A DNA stretch of 64,000 nucleotides from the NCBI GenBank assembly GCA_902794095.1, contig CADBFZ010000003.1, forward strand, positions 1-64,000, written 5' to 3'. Below the pieces are notes generated by a model. The model was given only the letters and a program-made list of their open reading frames with translations. It ran no database searches and had not been told where the DNA came from. Both the position numbers and the translations under genes were made by a program. Shown here one piece after another: positions 14,845 to 25,199 of this stretch; the first letter of the stretch is position 1, and each line of letters starts with the position of its first letter. The DNA is from an uncultured Lachnospiraceae bacterium. GTDB taxonomy: Bacteria; Bacillota; Clostridia; Lachnospirales; Lachnospiraceae.

Positions 14845-17829
14845 TTATGACAGTTCTCTTAGGCTCGTATAAATCTCACTTGCAAAGATTCCTAATACTG
14901 CATGCTTAATCTCGTCATTATTCAAAAGTAGCGTAAAGAAATCCTGATTCTGTTCAAGACCTTCAATTAAAGCTTCATCTATATCATCATAGAACGTAAA
15001 CTCAAAATCCTTTTCGCTATTATTCTTTGCGGATGTCTTAAGCTTCTCTGACTTCATAAGAAGATCCTTAATCTGAAGCATAGCCTTAACAGCAACATCA
15101 TTATCGTAGGTCTTGCCTGTACGTGAGTTTATATCTGCAATGATTCGGCTTAGTCTTTCAATCTTTGCTTCTGTGAGATTAAATCCATCAGACTCAGGAA
15201 GTTTAGTAACCGGCTTCGATACAAGCTTCTCTGTATCAGTTGTATGGGTATCACCCTTCTTCTGAATGAAATTGCTTGCTTTAATCTTTCCAGTTAAATC
15301 AAAACCGGCTCCGCCACCGGAAACATCTAAATACGAGAGAAGATATGTAATAAATACATATTTCTTATGAATGTCAACGTCCTTGAAACAACTTGCCTGT
15401 ATCAGGAAATCATAAAACTTCACAAATCCTCGCATTCTAAAGCGGATCTCTTTCTGCTTTTCCTGATTATACTGTCTTACCGCATTAGCCGACTTCTGCA
15501 GATAGAATGTCAGAGCCTTCTTCTCTGCTGATGTTATATTCTTCTCGCGCTTCTTAAACAAGAGCTCATTAAAGTTCTGAATATCCAAAGGATCAAGTAC
15601 CATAAATGCATCAAGATTTGCCTCCAAATCATAGATATGCTTTGGATTAACATTTCCTGAAAGAAGTGTTGTTGTATAAAACCTTGCAAATGATGCCTGA
15701 ACATCCTCATACGTATTGATAAAATCCAAAATAAACGTCTTCTTATCATACGGAGGACATATGCGGTTTAATCTACTATATGTCTGAACAGCATTTACTC
15801 CCTTCAGCTTCTTCAGTACGTACATAGCACAAAGTTTCTTCTGATCAAATCCGGTCTGATACTTATTTGCAACAATAAGCACATTATATGCATCTGTATC
15901 GAACATAATTGGAGTCTGCTCTTCTCTAAAGCCATTCATTCCAGGCTCGGTGTACTCTGTATCGTCGTCATCAAGCTTAACCTTGCCTGAAAATGCTACT
16001 AATGCATCAATGCCAGAATATCCTTTTCTGGCAATATAATCCTTAAATGCTTTTTGATATTTTACCGCTCCTTGTCTTGAAGCTGTTATTACCATGGCTT
16101 TCGCGGTTCCGCCAAGTTCTCCCATAACAACATTACGGAAGTGTTCAACAATAACCTCTACTCGCTGAGCAATATTGGTCTCGTGAAGCTCGATGAAACG
16201 CGCAATTTGTCTTTTCGCATCATCGGTCTTCATTTCCGGATCCTCTTCAATCTCTTTATTGAGCTGGAACATCGTGTCATACTCAGTAAAGTTCTGAAGC
16301 ACATCCAAAATATAGCCTTCTTCAATGGCCTGCTTCATGGAATAAAGATGGAATGCCTCATACTGTCCCTGCGGATTAAGCTTCCCAAAGAGACGCAGTG
16401 TCTTATCCTTCGGTGTAGCTGTAAATGCAAACATCGAAACATTAGACTGCTTACCAGACTTTTCGATCTGATCATTAATCATGTCGTCTGCATCTTCGTA
16501 CTGTTTCTCTCCAGCTCCAAGTGACTGCGTAATAGCCTGCATATCCTTTCCGGATGTCGAAGAATGCGCCTCATCTATGATTACTGCAAAATGCTTATTA
16601 TTCAGGTTAGCAACCGTATCTACAATATACGGAAATTTTTGTATGGTTGTAGCTATGATCTTCGTATTATGAGTCAATTCATATGCAAGATCAGCAGATG
16701 TACACTTATCATCCATAACCCTGATAAGACCCGCCTTATGATCCATTCCAAGAATTGCTTTTTGAAGCTGCCTATCGACAACTACTCTATCAGTGACGAT
16801 TATGATGTTGTCAAAAATAATATTGTTATCAGCATCATGAAGAGATGCCAATCTATAGGTTAGCCAGGCAATGCTATTCGTCTTACCAGATCCAGCAGAG
16901 TGCTCAATCAGATAATTCAAATCTGTTTTGTGTTCCTTTACCGATGCCAACAATTTACGAATAAGATCTAATTGATGATAACGAGGAAATATCAATGTTT
17001 CCTTATTTCTTTTCTTTCCTGTTATCTCATCTACTTCTTCTGTTCTCTCAACAAAAATAAATTTGCTAATAAGGTCAAGTATCGTATCCTTTGTCAGGAT
17101 ATCTTCCCACATGTAAGATACGCTATATCTATCCATGAATGTAGGATTTCCTGCCCCCGCATTTATGCCCTCACCGGAACCCATATTGAACGGAAGGAAG
17201 AATGTGGCATTGCCATCTAATTTTGTAGCCATGTAAACCTGCTCAAGATCCATAGCAAAATTAACTATACAACCTGCCTTAAACAGAAACAGTCTGTCTT
17301 TCGGATTACGCTGAGTACGATACTGAAGGATGGCGTCCTGATAGGATTGTCCTGCAGCATTACACTTTAGCTCAAAGGACATAATCGCAATACCATTTAA
17401 GAAAATCACAAGGTCAATACGTTCGTCATCAGATGCCCATACTTCTTCCATAACAGAGAATATATTATTCTCATACTTCTCATTCAAAGTCCTATTAAAT
17501 GTTGTAGCCGGCTTCGTATACATCAGATCCAAATGGCGATTACTTATTTCAATACCATTCTTAAGTGTTTCAACTAAAGAACTTTTACTTGAAGTAATCG
17601 TCTCATTGATTACATTAACGATTGTTTCCTCTGTATCCGCCTTGAAAATCTTATACAACTCATCCATCACTTCCGACTGAGATGATTTGAGAAACTCAAA
17701 AAGCATTCCTCTATCCATTGCATAATAGCGGTCAAAATCAGTATCTTTTCTTACACGATACCCATTTTCCGTTTTCAGATAATCCATTATCTCATGCTGA
17801 TACTGTTTTTCAGAAAGAATATCATTCAT
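14845..17829 (-). CDS. hsdR: Type I restriction endonuclease, R subunit
   Basis: A 994-residue motor and nuclease subunit. The N-terminal PD-(D/E)xK site is visible as ERIDLVIFLN followed by SFELKC (about 135-155). Walker A is SAGSGKT near 310, the DEAH box is IIDEAHSS near 417, and motif III FTATP follows. The C-terminal helical region is complete. The start has GGAG 9 nt upstream and overlaps the preceding small gene by 8 nt. With HsdM and HsdS it cleaves unmodified DNA after ATP-driven translocation. Confidence 0.95.
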   Translation of the reverse strand: MNDILSEKQYQHEIMDYLKTENGYRVRKDTDFDRYYAMDRGMLFEFLKSSQSEVMDELYKIFKADTEETIVNVINETITSSKSSLVETLKNGIEISNRHLDLMYTKPATTFNRTLNEKYENNIFSVMEEVWASDDERIDLVIFLNGIAIMSFELKCNAAGQSYQDAILQYRTQRNPKDRLFLFKAGCIVNFAMDLEQVYMATKLDGNATFFLPFNMGSGEGINAGAGNPTFMDRYSVSYMWEDILTKDTILDLISKFIFVERTEEVDEITGKKRNKETLIFPRYHQLDLIRKLLASVKEHKTDLNYLIEHSAGSGKTNSIAWLTYRLASLHDADNNIIFDNIIIVTDRVVVDRQLQKAILGMDHKAGLIRVMDDKCTSADLAYELTHNTKIIATTIQKFPYIVDTVANLNNKHFAVIIDEAHSSTSGKDMQAITQSLGAGEKQYEDADDMINDQIEKSGKQSNVSMFAFTATPKDKTLRLFGKLNPQGQYEAFHLYSMKQAIEEGYILDVLQNFTEYDTMFQLNKEIEEDPEMKTDDAKRQIARFIELHETNIAQRVEVIVEHFRNVVMGELGGTAKAMVITASRQGAVKYQKAFKDYIARKGYSGIDALVAFSGKVKLDDDDTEYTEPGMNGFREEQTPIMFDTDAYNVLIVANKYQTGFDQKKLCAMYVLKKLKGVNAVQTYSRLNRICPPYDKKTFILDFINTYEDVQASFARFYTTTLLSGNVNPKHIYDLEANLDAFMVLDPLDIQNFNELLFKKREKNITSAEKKALTFYLQKSANAVRQYNQEKQKEIRFRMRGFVKFYDFLIQASCFKDVDIHKKYVFITYLLSYLDVSGGGAGFDLTGKIKASNFIQKKGDTHTTDTEKLVSKPVTKLPESDGFNLTEAKIERLSRIIADINSRTGKTYDNDVAVKAMLQIKDLLMKSEKLKTSAKNNSEKDFEFTFYDDIDEALIEGLEQNQDFFTLLLNNDEIKHAVLGIFASEIYTSLRELS

Positions 17830-18244
17830 GAATCCACGCTCCTGTCTGTAAATCTATAAACTGCTCTAACTTTATCTTTCCCTCGAAATCTGCGCCGTAC
17901 TCTCCAGCTCTCGTCTGCTCATCAAACTTAAAACTTATGTTATAATATCTGCCCGTTTTCGTCTTCTTTATTAGGCTGTTTTGTATCATAAAGTTGATTA
18001 CTCGCTTATGATTATCAATATCATCGCCATTTAAGTAAAAACATATGACTCCGGTACTCTCTCCGGTAAGTTCCATATCTGTGCACTTGCACTCAACACA
18101 AACATCTTCATCAATGGCTTTCTGGCATATCTCCTGAGCAAAGTTCTGGTCATCAAAAAAATACATCCACTTTCCACATTTTTCTTTTTCTAATAGTTCC
18201 TCTTTGCCAGATAAAAACCAAAACCATCCAAATTGTCTTATCAA
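17822..18244 (-). CDS. Unknown 140-aa protein between hsdS and hsdR
   Basis: A soluble protein without recognised domains, overlapping hsdS by 4 nt and hsdR by 8 nt, so it is an integral part of the R-M operon. The C-terminal half is beta-rich (GRYYNISFKFDEQTRAGEYG). It could be a regulatory or auxiliary subunit of the restriction complex. Position is the only functional evidence. Confidence 0.65.
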   Translation of the reverse strand: MIRQFGWFWFLSGKEELLEKEKCGKWMYFFDDQNFAQEICQKAIDEDVCVECKCTDMELTGESTGVICFYLNGDDIDNHKRVINFMIQNSLIKKTKTGRYYNISFKFDEQTRAGEYGADFEGKIKLEQFIDLQTGAWIHE

Positions 18245-19503
18245 ACTGCCGGAGCCTCCTTCTTACCTGTGACATATTCATATATGATTGATTTTTTTAA
18301 ATCCTGTAATATACCAATCTGGTTTTCCTTTTCCTTTAACACCTTATTAATCTCTGACACTCTTAAATCTAAATATTCGGCAATCTTTTTCTGTTCAGCT
18401 ACTGGAATGATAAACAAAGGAACCTGCGCAAAATTAGCATATCGCATCGCTTGACCATCCCTGACGAGATTTGAAGTGCTTTGAATAGCATTTATATATT
18501 TACTTGATTTAAAAAACCACCGGTAAAAAGGAGGATATACGAGTTTTGTATCCGGAATCAGCATTACATAGGCAGAGCTTATACACCCTCTGTTTTCACT
18601 GTATTCAAGCCCACCTTGAAAACTCCTCATACTTATAACAAAATCACCTGGTTCAACATGTTTTAAAATGCTGAAATCCTTAATAACTGTTACAACACGT
18701 GCCCCTGTCATTTCCATAAATTCATCCTGAAACACGATTCCATGCTCCTGGCTAGCCGTTAGCTGACGATCCCCTGGATATGCCCTATCATATCTCTGCT
18801 TAAACAATGCCTTTGGATTGGTATAATTCCAGTTTTTAGGAATATAAGGACACCACTTCGTGCCGCTATCCTTTAATTCAACGTTTGGATCTAATCCTCT
18901 TGTAACAGCCTCAGTTATTAGAGAATTCTTATATTCATCCAGTGTTTCAATTTCTTTCTGTATACAACTTATTAGACTATCAATTTCGCTACTTTTTTTA
19001 TCTAGAAAACTAACTACTCTATTTTGCACATCCTTGGATGGCACTAAATACATAACTTCCCGTAGTTTTCCCCAGTTTGTATCACATGTTCTTACTCTAA
19101 TACCTGTTGCTAAACTTAAAAATAATCCAGACCAAGCAGCCGCTCTCATGTAATACATAAAAAACCGCTTATTTTCATCGGTATCAAGAACATTTAAGAC
19201 AGGTGATGCCTTTCCTCTTGAATCAGATATTCCTATTGACCCTGCAAAACCATCCATTCCATGAACAATAAGGTCTCCTTTATCTATACCTTGATATCCA
19301 ATTTCTTTATCAGATATGGTAAATCCTTCTTCTCTCCTATTGCTTCTTAGCGTTACTTCTCCATCTCTAAAACAGGTTATTACTTCATCGTCTTTTCTGA
19401 TGGGCTTTTGAACATAAGTAAATAAATATTTTCCTCTTCGGATATCCCAATCGTTAGGTATTTGTCCTATCCACTCTATTCCGCTTTCTTTCATTTCTCT
19501 CAT
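18241..19503 (-). CDS. hsdS: Type I restriction specificity subunit (second hsdS)
   Basis: A 420-residue protein with two target-recognition domains separated by helical conserved regions. Each half begins with the SGIEWIGQIPNDW / SGTKWCPYIPKNW type motif, and the central helix (about 160-205) carries SLITEAVTRGLD. The C-terminus YEYVTGKK repeats that of the other HsdS. Length is normal. It lies 27 nt after the first hsdS, giving the operon two full-length specificity genes. Confidence 0.92.
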   Translation of the reverse strand: MREMKESGIEWIGQIPNDWDIRRGKYLFTYVQKPIRKDDEVITCFRDGEVTLRSNRREEGFTISDKEIGYQGIDKGDLIVHGMDGFAGSIGISDSRGKASPVLNVLDTDENKRFFMYYMRAAAWSGLFLSLATGIRVRTCDTNWGKLREVMYLVPSKDVQNRVVSFLDKKSSEIDSLISCIQKEIETLDEYKNSLITEAVTRGLDPNVELKDSGTKWCPYIPKNWNYTNPKALFKQRYDRAYPGDRQLTASQEHGIVFQDEFMEMTGARVVTVIKDFSILKHVEPGDFVISMRSFQGGLEYSENRGCISSAYVMLIPDTKLVYPPFYRWFFKSSKYINAIQSTSNLVRDGQAMRYANFAQVPLFIIPVAEQKKIAEYLDLRVSEINKVLKEKENQIGILQDLKKSIIYEYVTGKKEAPAV

Positions 19504-19530
19504 ATACCACTTCTCCGGTTCACTTATATT

Positions 19531-20856
19531 TCAACATGGAACTGCCTTTTTTCCAGTAATGTATTCATAAACAATATCTTTTCTGAATACATCTAACGTA
19601 TTTAACTGCTCTCGCTTTTCCTCAATAACACGTTCTATTTCATGCGTTACTTTATCCAAATAAGAAACAATCCCTCTAACTTCATCTACCGGAGGAACAG
19701 GAAGAAGTAAATGTCCAAGATCATATCTAGAAACCTTTAATCGGCATGTATTGACCTTGCCTTCTCCCCTCTCTATAAACATTATTCCTTTTCCAAGTTT
19801 ATGAAGTTCGCCCATCAATAACGGTGTCAAAAACAAATACTCGCAGTACTTGGCCATAATATGATCATTTTCGTTGTCGTAAAAAGTATAATAGGCCGGA
19901 CTAACGCATCCAAAATAATTTGAAACCCCAGTTGCGCCAACAATCATATTCATGCTATTCATTACCAAATCACCCACATGCGCAAGCTTATATAAAGATA
20001 CATCCTCCTTAAACCTGTCTAGATTAGTGGTTTTTTCATCATAAGTTGTTACTCCTAATCCAATAGAAAGTGAGAGTCTTTCCTCGGTCTGCGGAGGATT
20101 GTTCTTTTCATTTCGTTCATTAAGTACATATTTGAATGGTTTTACCTTCCAGTGAGCAGGAATTCTATCTATCCACTCAATACCACAATCCTTCAACTCA
20201 ATTTGCTTATCTAATCCTTTTGTTACTGCTTCTGTTATTACAGATTTTTTATATGACTCTAATAAATCAATCTCGTTTTGAATATCAGAGATAAGTGCAT
20301 TAACAGTCTCACATTTTCTATCAAGAAACGACAGTATTCTCTTTTGCTCGTCAATAGGAGCAAGAACTATTGGCATATTGCTGTATTTATCTGCTCCTAT
20401 ATTTTGTATAGTTGCCTGAGTAAATATTTGTGCGACCCACTCTTGATATGCCCAAGAGTTTGTATAATACAATAGCCATTCAGGTAACATCACATTTTCA
20501 TCAGCTACCGCCGATATTAAATATCCCGCAAAAGCAGCCGGTCCATGTTCTTTCTTATACATAAAACTTTTTCCGACAGTACCGCCGCTCCTGGCAAATA
20601 AAACAGTTTTATCACGTAATCTATACCCTGCCGCTTGCTTATCTGTTAATGATAGTTTTCCTTCATCCTTAAGTTCTCCATCTGCCGTTATATCAGTTAT
20701 ACGTATATATCTGCATAAATTTTCATCATACTCTACCCCTGATTCTGAGGCTCCATATTTCATGGGTTCTGACAAACAATACTTCAAACGTGTCGTTGAC
20801 CAACTTGCTGGAATTTTTCCCAGAAAGTCAACTCCACTATCCTTATACTCACTCAT
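19531..20856 (-). CDS. hsdS: Type I restriction specificity subunit (first hsdS)
   Basis: A 441-residue protein with two target-recognition domains. Half 1 starts with SGVDFLGKIPASW and half 2 with CGIEWIDRIPAHW. The central SVITEAVTKGLD and C-terminal YEYITGKK match the paralogue at protein level, but the DNA differs at many codon positions and the recognition domains are unrelated. It follows hsdM after 9 nt. It may give a second sequence specificity using the same M and R subunits. Confidence 0.92.
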   Translation of the reverse strand: MSEYKDSGVDFLGKIPASWSTTRLKYCLSEPMKYGASESGVEYDENLCRYIRITDITADGELKDEGKLSLTDKQAAGYRLRDKTVLFARSGGTVGKSFMYKKEHGPAAFAGYLISAVADENVMLPEWLLYYTNSWAYQEWVAQIFTQATIQNIGADKYSNMPIVLAPIDEQKRILSFLDRKCETVNALISDIQNEIDLLESYKKSVITEAVTKGLDKQIELKDCGIEWIDRIPAHWKVKPFKYVLNERNEKNNPPQTEERLSLSIGLGVTTYDEKTTNLDRFKEDVSLYKLAHVGDLVMNSMNMIVGATGVSNYFGCVSPAYYTFYDNENDHIMAKYCEYLFLTPLLMGELHKLGKGIMFIERGEGKVNTCRLKVSRYDLGHLLLPVPPVDEVRGIVSYLDKVTHEIERVIEEKREQLNTLDVFRKDIVYEYITGKKAVPC

Positions 20857-20865
20857 TCAAACACC

Positions 20866-22971
20866 TCAAGATTTGCCAAAAAGCTTCCTTATACGCTCAT
20901 CAACATCACGCTCTAATTCATTGAAACGCTCTGCGAGCACTTCACTAGCCTCAGGTTGCTGATACTTATAGAAGTATCTTGTAAACGGAATCTCTGCTCC
21001 TGTCTTAATGACTGGCTTCTTTGCCCCAACATTCTCTTCCCAGAACCACTGCGCATCGGGCACATGAGGTAGGACTTCTCTTGCCATATAATCCTCAATA
21101 GTTTCGTCCCAACGAACCAATTCCGTATCCTTGGACGCCTTGTCGTATATTATTTCTCCGGCATTCTTGCCTTTCTTCACAGTCTGAACTTCGGCATCCT
21201 TGTCCATGACGGAAAGACCATCAGCTATCTTCTCCAAAAGCTTATTATCAATTTTCACATCGGATAGAACCTTATCAAGAACTGGCATAAACGCTTCAGG
21301 ACTTAACCACTTATCTTCGGTGATTGCACCATTAAGCTTCTCAAGAATAGAATCATACAATGGTCTTGTTTCATAGAACTCTTCAAGCGCTTTCTGTTCT
21401 TTTGCATTTGCGGTAGTTCCCTTTTCTTCAAGATCTGCAACTTTAGTATCATCCCACAACGACTTTAAAGCGCCAGCCTGAAGCATATTCTGAATACGAT
21501 CCTCTGAGAATCCGTAGCTACGCTGTAACGGCTGCATTACAGTGTATTCACGATAGATGAACTCTGTATTGTCATAAATCTTACTTACTTCATTCTCCTC
21601 GAAATTAGCATAAAGCCTTGTAATATCAGCCCTATCCTCCGGACTAAATTCATTCTTCTTATTGCCAAGCGGCTTTCTTAACTTATGACATATCTGTGAT
21701 GCGTCAATAAGCTGGATCTTTCCCTTTCGTTCTGGACGCTTATTCTTTGAAAGAATCCACACATAGGTTGCAATACCCGTGTTGTAAAATAAATCAACAG
21801 GCATCGCTACAATAGCTTCAATCAAATCCTGTTCTAAGAGCCAACGACGCACCTGAGATTCACCTGATGCCGTTCCACCAGTAAACAAAGGAGATCCATT
21901 CTCGATAATGGCTGCCCTTCCAAGCTTATCGTCCATTTTCGCTACGGCTGATTGCATAAACAGAAGCTGGGAATCACCGCCACCAGGCAGACCAGCCCCC
22001 CATCTTCCAGCAGCTCCTTTAGCATATTCGGCTTTTACTGCATCTTCCTGTCCTGCTTTTGCATCTGATCCTGACCAAGGTGTACCAAAAGGAGGATTTT
22101 CAATAAGAAAACGCATCTTAGTATCTGAGAAGCAGTCTTCCTTAAGGGTGTCTGCATGACGGAAGTTATCTGCATCCTGCCCCTTAATAAGCATCTCAGC
22201 AAGACCTACAGCGTATGTCTGCCCCATATATTCCTGACCAAACAAGCGCACATCTGCCGTAGGATTGTAATGACGCAAATAACTATATGCGGTCGAAAGC
22301 ATACCTCCGGTGCCACATGCCTGATCACAAACTGTAATTACTCTTCCATCATCAAAAATATCATCGCATCCTTCCGCTGTAAGAAGTGCTACAAGAAGCT
22401 TGATGATATCACGTCCGGTGTAAAACTGTCCGGCATCTACATTCTGATAGAAGCGACCTATCAAATTCTCAAAGATATACCCCATCTTAATGCTGTCGAA
22501 TGTCTGAATAGAAAGATCCAGCTCTGAGAATGCTTTCACTACGTTGTACAGACAACCATCTTTATCCATCTTCTTAATATGGTCATCCATGTTAAGCTCA
22601 CGGAAAATGTCCTGAACATTGGCAGAAAAACCATTAAGATATTCCCTAAAGTTTGCTGCTATATGATCAGGATCATTGCAGAGTTCTTTCAAATCAAACT
22701 CGCTCGTATTATAGAACTGGAATCCGGAAATTTTCTGCATGGCCTTTGCCGGATAGTTCATATTATTCTTGTATGTCTCAACCACCTTTGCCTTAGTTGC
22801 TTCCAAAGCACACTCAAAGCGACGAATAATAGTCATAGGTATGATTACATCACCATACTTATCCGGCATGTATGATCCACGAAGCTTATTTGCAATACTC
22901 CAAATAAAATTCGCTTCCGAAGTGATATCAACCGGATTATCATCCCACATAAAATCAATTTTTTTGTTCAT
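20866..22971 (-). CDS. hsdM: Type I restriction-modification DNA methyltransferase (N6-adenine), M subunit
   Basis: A 701-residue methylase. The SAM-binding motif I is DQACGTGG at 216-223 and the catalytic NPPF motif is at 292-295. An N-terminal HsdM helical domain precedes them, and the C-terminal region is longer than in short HsdM proteins. AGAGG precedes the ATG by 5 to 6 nt. It is the first gene of the canonical M-S-S-x-R order and sits 26 nt after an unknown membrane-protein gene. Confidence 0.95.
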   Translation of the reverse strand: MNKKIDFMWDDNPVDITSEANFIWSIANKLRGSYMPDKYGDVIIPMTIIRRFECALEATKAKVVETYKNNMNYPAKAMQKISGFQFYNTSEFDLKELCNDPDHIAANFREYLNGFSANVQDIFRELNMDDHIKKMDKDGCLYNVVKAFSELDLSIQTFDSIKMGYIFENLIGRFYQNVDAGQFYTGRDIIKLLVALLTAEGCDDIFDDGRVITVCDQACGTGGMLSTAYSYLRHYNPTADVRLFGQEYMGQTYAVGLAEMLIKGQDADNFRHADTLKEDCFSDTKMRFLIENPPFGTPWSGSDAKAGQEDAVKAEYAKGAAGRWGAGLPGGGDSQLLFMQSAVAKMDDKLGRAAIIENGSPLFTGGTASGESQVRRWLLEQDLIEAIVAMPVDLFYNTGIATYVWILSKNKRPERKGKIQLIDASQICHKLRKPLGNKKNEFSPEDRADITRLYANFEENEVSKIYDNTEFIYREYTVMQPLQRSYGFSEDRIQNMLQAGALKSLWDDTKVADLEEKGTTANAKEQKALEEFYETRPLYDSILEKLNGAITEDKWLSPEAFMPVLDKVLSDVKIDNKLLEKIADGLSVMDKDAEVQTVKKGKNAGEIIYDKASKDTELVRWDETIEDYMAREVLPHVPDAQWFWEENVGAKKPVIKTGAEIPFTRYFYKYQQPEASEVLAERFNELERDVDERIRKLFGKS

Positions 22972-22997
22972 TTTTTACCTCTCATTTTTTGTTTATA

Positions 22998-24455
22998 TCA
23001 AAGTACGTATCCTACTTTATTAACTCCAATAATGCCCCTTCTAACCATTTTGATATCAACAGTTTCAAGATCCGCTCTATCAATACCGTTCATATCTGGA
23101 AGCTCAGTTCTTTCAATCTGTGCTGTTTCGATCGGCGTGTAATCAATCTCAGCAAGATCAAGTCCCATGTCATTAAGAACTTCCTCCGGTAACTGATAAT
23201 CCTGCTCTACAAGACCAAAGCAGGTAAATCCGGTATCAACACAGAAGGATATAAGCTGCTTCTTGCCAACCTGATATACAACTGCACATGTGCATCCAAT
23301 GAGGCTTCCAATCGCATAGCCAAGTCCAGGAATTGCAACACCAATCGCTTGTCCGATAGCTCCACCAATCTGCTGACCGACTTTAAGACCGACAATAAAT
23401 CCTGCACTTACGATGACACTCTCAACAAAAGAGCTTCCCATCTGCCTTGCGCTCATCTTGCCTGCAGCAACAAGAATGCTATTCTTTGCTGTTTGCAGAA
23501 CTATCGCAACTACAGCGCCCACAATCGTAGGACTTGCATTAACAAATGCTTCGCCAAGGACTCCCTGCTCACACAGAATCTGCAATGTACATGCGATAGA
23601 GCCTCTAAGGAATCCCTCTGCTCCTGAAGATATGGCCTTTGTTCCAACCTTCTGTACTTGCTTAAGATCAAGTTCGCCATTCTTTACAAGGTAATCAATC
23701 GCCTTTATGATCTCTGGAGTTATCTGCATTGCCATAGAAATAGCTGCCGCAGTACATCCAGCCTTAAGCGCGTGATCAATAATATAGTCAGCCTTGATTA
23801 CGCTTTCCAAATCAACGCCGTACTTCTCAGCAGTAAATCTATCGTTTTTTACATCTCTTGCCATCTTAAGATCATCAGACTTGCTTAATGCCCTTGACTC
23901 ATGACCATCAGCATCTTTAATTCTATCTACCAACTGATTCTCAGTATCCGAGTAAGCATTTGCTACATCAGGTCTTATCTCAGAATTTCGTAGTGCTTGC
24001 TGATGAGCATGTGCCTTTGCGCCATCAAGATGGTCTGTCGGGATAAGTCTCTTCTGACCTTCATACAAAGCTGCTCCCGTATCCCTATTAAGCGTTGCCT
24101 GCGCGGTAGCACTCTTTTCAGCAGTCGCCATATATTTACCGCTATAGTCCTCTCCAAAATTAGTTTGGATGTCTACAGAACCATATCCGGTTACGCCAAG
24201 TCTCTCTGCCCTATGCGCTGATCCATCTGCAATCGCATCAATGTTAAAAGTCCGCGCATGCCACTCTTCCGCAAGAAAACCTCCAAGTGAAGCATCTGTC
24301 TGGTTACTTTTTAAACTGATTATTCCATTTTCAAGTTCTTTTATAGCGGCTTCGACTTCTGCCACGTAACTTGCCGCTTGGTCTGTAGCAAATTCGGCTC
24401 CGGCTAGTTTAGCTGCAAAATCCCAACCTCTATAAAGATATTCCTTTTCATCCAT
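22998..24455 (-). CDS. Unknown protein with Gly-rich membrane segment, next to type I R-M
   Basis: About 485 residues (start at 24455 preferred: GGGG 9 nt upstream). Residues 1-60 are helical, 60-160 polar (GGFLAEEWHARTFNIDA), and about 300-400 contain several hydrophobic Gly/Ala-rich segments with GQQIGGAIGQAIGVAIPG. It ends with a motif-like RRGIIGVNKVGYV. I recall similar uncharacterised Firmicute proteins with such an ending but know no function. The Gly-rich hairpins recall pore-forming or membrane-active effectors. It is co-directional with the R-M genes and follows an acidic partner by 13 nt, so it may be part of an unknown defence module. Confidence 0.65.
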   Translation of the reverse strand: MDEKEYLYRGWDFAAKLAGAEFATDQAASYVAEVEAAIKELENGIISLKSNQTDASLGGFLAEEWHARTFNIDAIADGSAHRAERLGVTGYGSVDIQTNFGEDYSGKYMATAEKSATAQATLNRDTGAALYEGQKRLIPTDHLDGAKAHAHQQALRNSEIRPDVANAYSDTENQLVDRIKDADGHESRALSKSDDLKMARDVKNDRFTAEKYGVDLESVIKADYIIDHALKAGCTAAAISMAMQITPEIIKAIDYLVKNGELDLKQVQKVGTKAISSGAEGFLRGSIACTLQILCEQGVLGEAFVNASPTIVGAVVAIVLQTAKNSILVAAGKMSARQMGSSFVESVIVSAGFIVGLKVGQQIGGAIGQAIGVAIPGLGYAIGSLIGCTCAVVYQVGKKQLISFCVDTGFTCFGLVEQDYQLPEEVLNDMGLDLAEIDYTPIETAQIERTELPDMNGIDRADLETVDIKMVRRGIIGVNKVGYVL

Positions 24456-24468
24456 AAGCATTTACCCC

Positions 24469-25173
24469 TTATGAGTTCAAGAATTTCTCCAAATCATTGT
24501 TATAAAGATTGATAATACCGTAAAACAGAAGCTGTCTCTTCATAGCCGCCCTGTCCTTGGTAATATTCCTCTTAAACTCTTCTGTATTCTTTGAAGCTAC
24601 TTCAAAAGCTTCCCCAAGCTTTCCAGCTCCCACCTCTGCTACCTTTTTCATATTTTTAAGAAATGCCGGAACCTTCTTTCCTTCTTCTGCCTGTTCCTCG
24701 GTAGCTTCAACTGAAGGTTCCTCTTCTATTTCCTCTTTTACATCCTCGGCTTCGTCAGCCTCTTCAATTCGATTTGCCTTCTTAATGGCTTCTGGTATAT
24801 CAAGATTTTCTATTTCTTTTAAAAACTCCTGATATTCAGTTGAGCCAAGCTTTTTCGGATCACAGGTAAGGACTGCCTGATTACCAGCCCATCCATACAT
24901 CACCCCATACTTATCGAACTTCACATCAAGTATAGGTATTAACTGATCTGTATTTTTAATATCACCAATAAACAGAACCTTATTGTTAATGGTTCCATTC
25001 TTTTTCTGGCCAAGCCACATTTTCTCATTCCATGAAACAATCTTCACAGAACCATCTTTTACACCGACAACACCTTCAGCAGTATCATCTTTGGTCTCTA
25101 CAAGTTTTCGAAGCTCATTTAAAAGCATCTCATCCTTATAGACCACAATTAGTGACTTCGTATCGTTAAACAT
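24469..25173 (-). CDS. Unknown 234-aa protein with acidic linker
   Basis: Residues 1-115 form a folded alpha/beta domain (begins MFNDTKSLIVVYKDE). About 120-160 is a very acidic Glu/Ala linker, and the last 70 residues form a basic helical tail that may bind a partner. AGGAG lies 7 nt before the ATG. It is directly upstream of the Gly-rich membrane protein. It could be a sensor or inhibitor of that protein (inference). Confidence 0.65.
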   Translation of the reverse strand: MFNDTKSLIVVYKDEMLLNELRKLVETKDDTAEGVVGVKDGSVKIVSWNEKMWLGQKKNGTINNKVLFIGDIKNTDQLIPILDVKFDKYGVMYGWAGNQAVLTCDPKKLGSTEYQEFLKEIENLDIPEAIKKANRIEEADEAEDVKEEIEEEPSVEATEEQAEEGKKVPAFLKNMKKVAEVGAGKLGEAFEVASKNTEEFKRNITKDRAAMKRQLLFYGIINLYNNDLEKFLNS

Positions 25174-25199
25174 AACTATTCTCCTTTAGCAAAGTGGTT

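Noticed and set aside
18241..20856. Invertible hsdS switch
   Set aside because: The two genes are in the same orientation, the shared regions differ at DNA level, and no invertase gene is adjacent.
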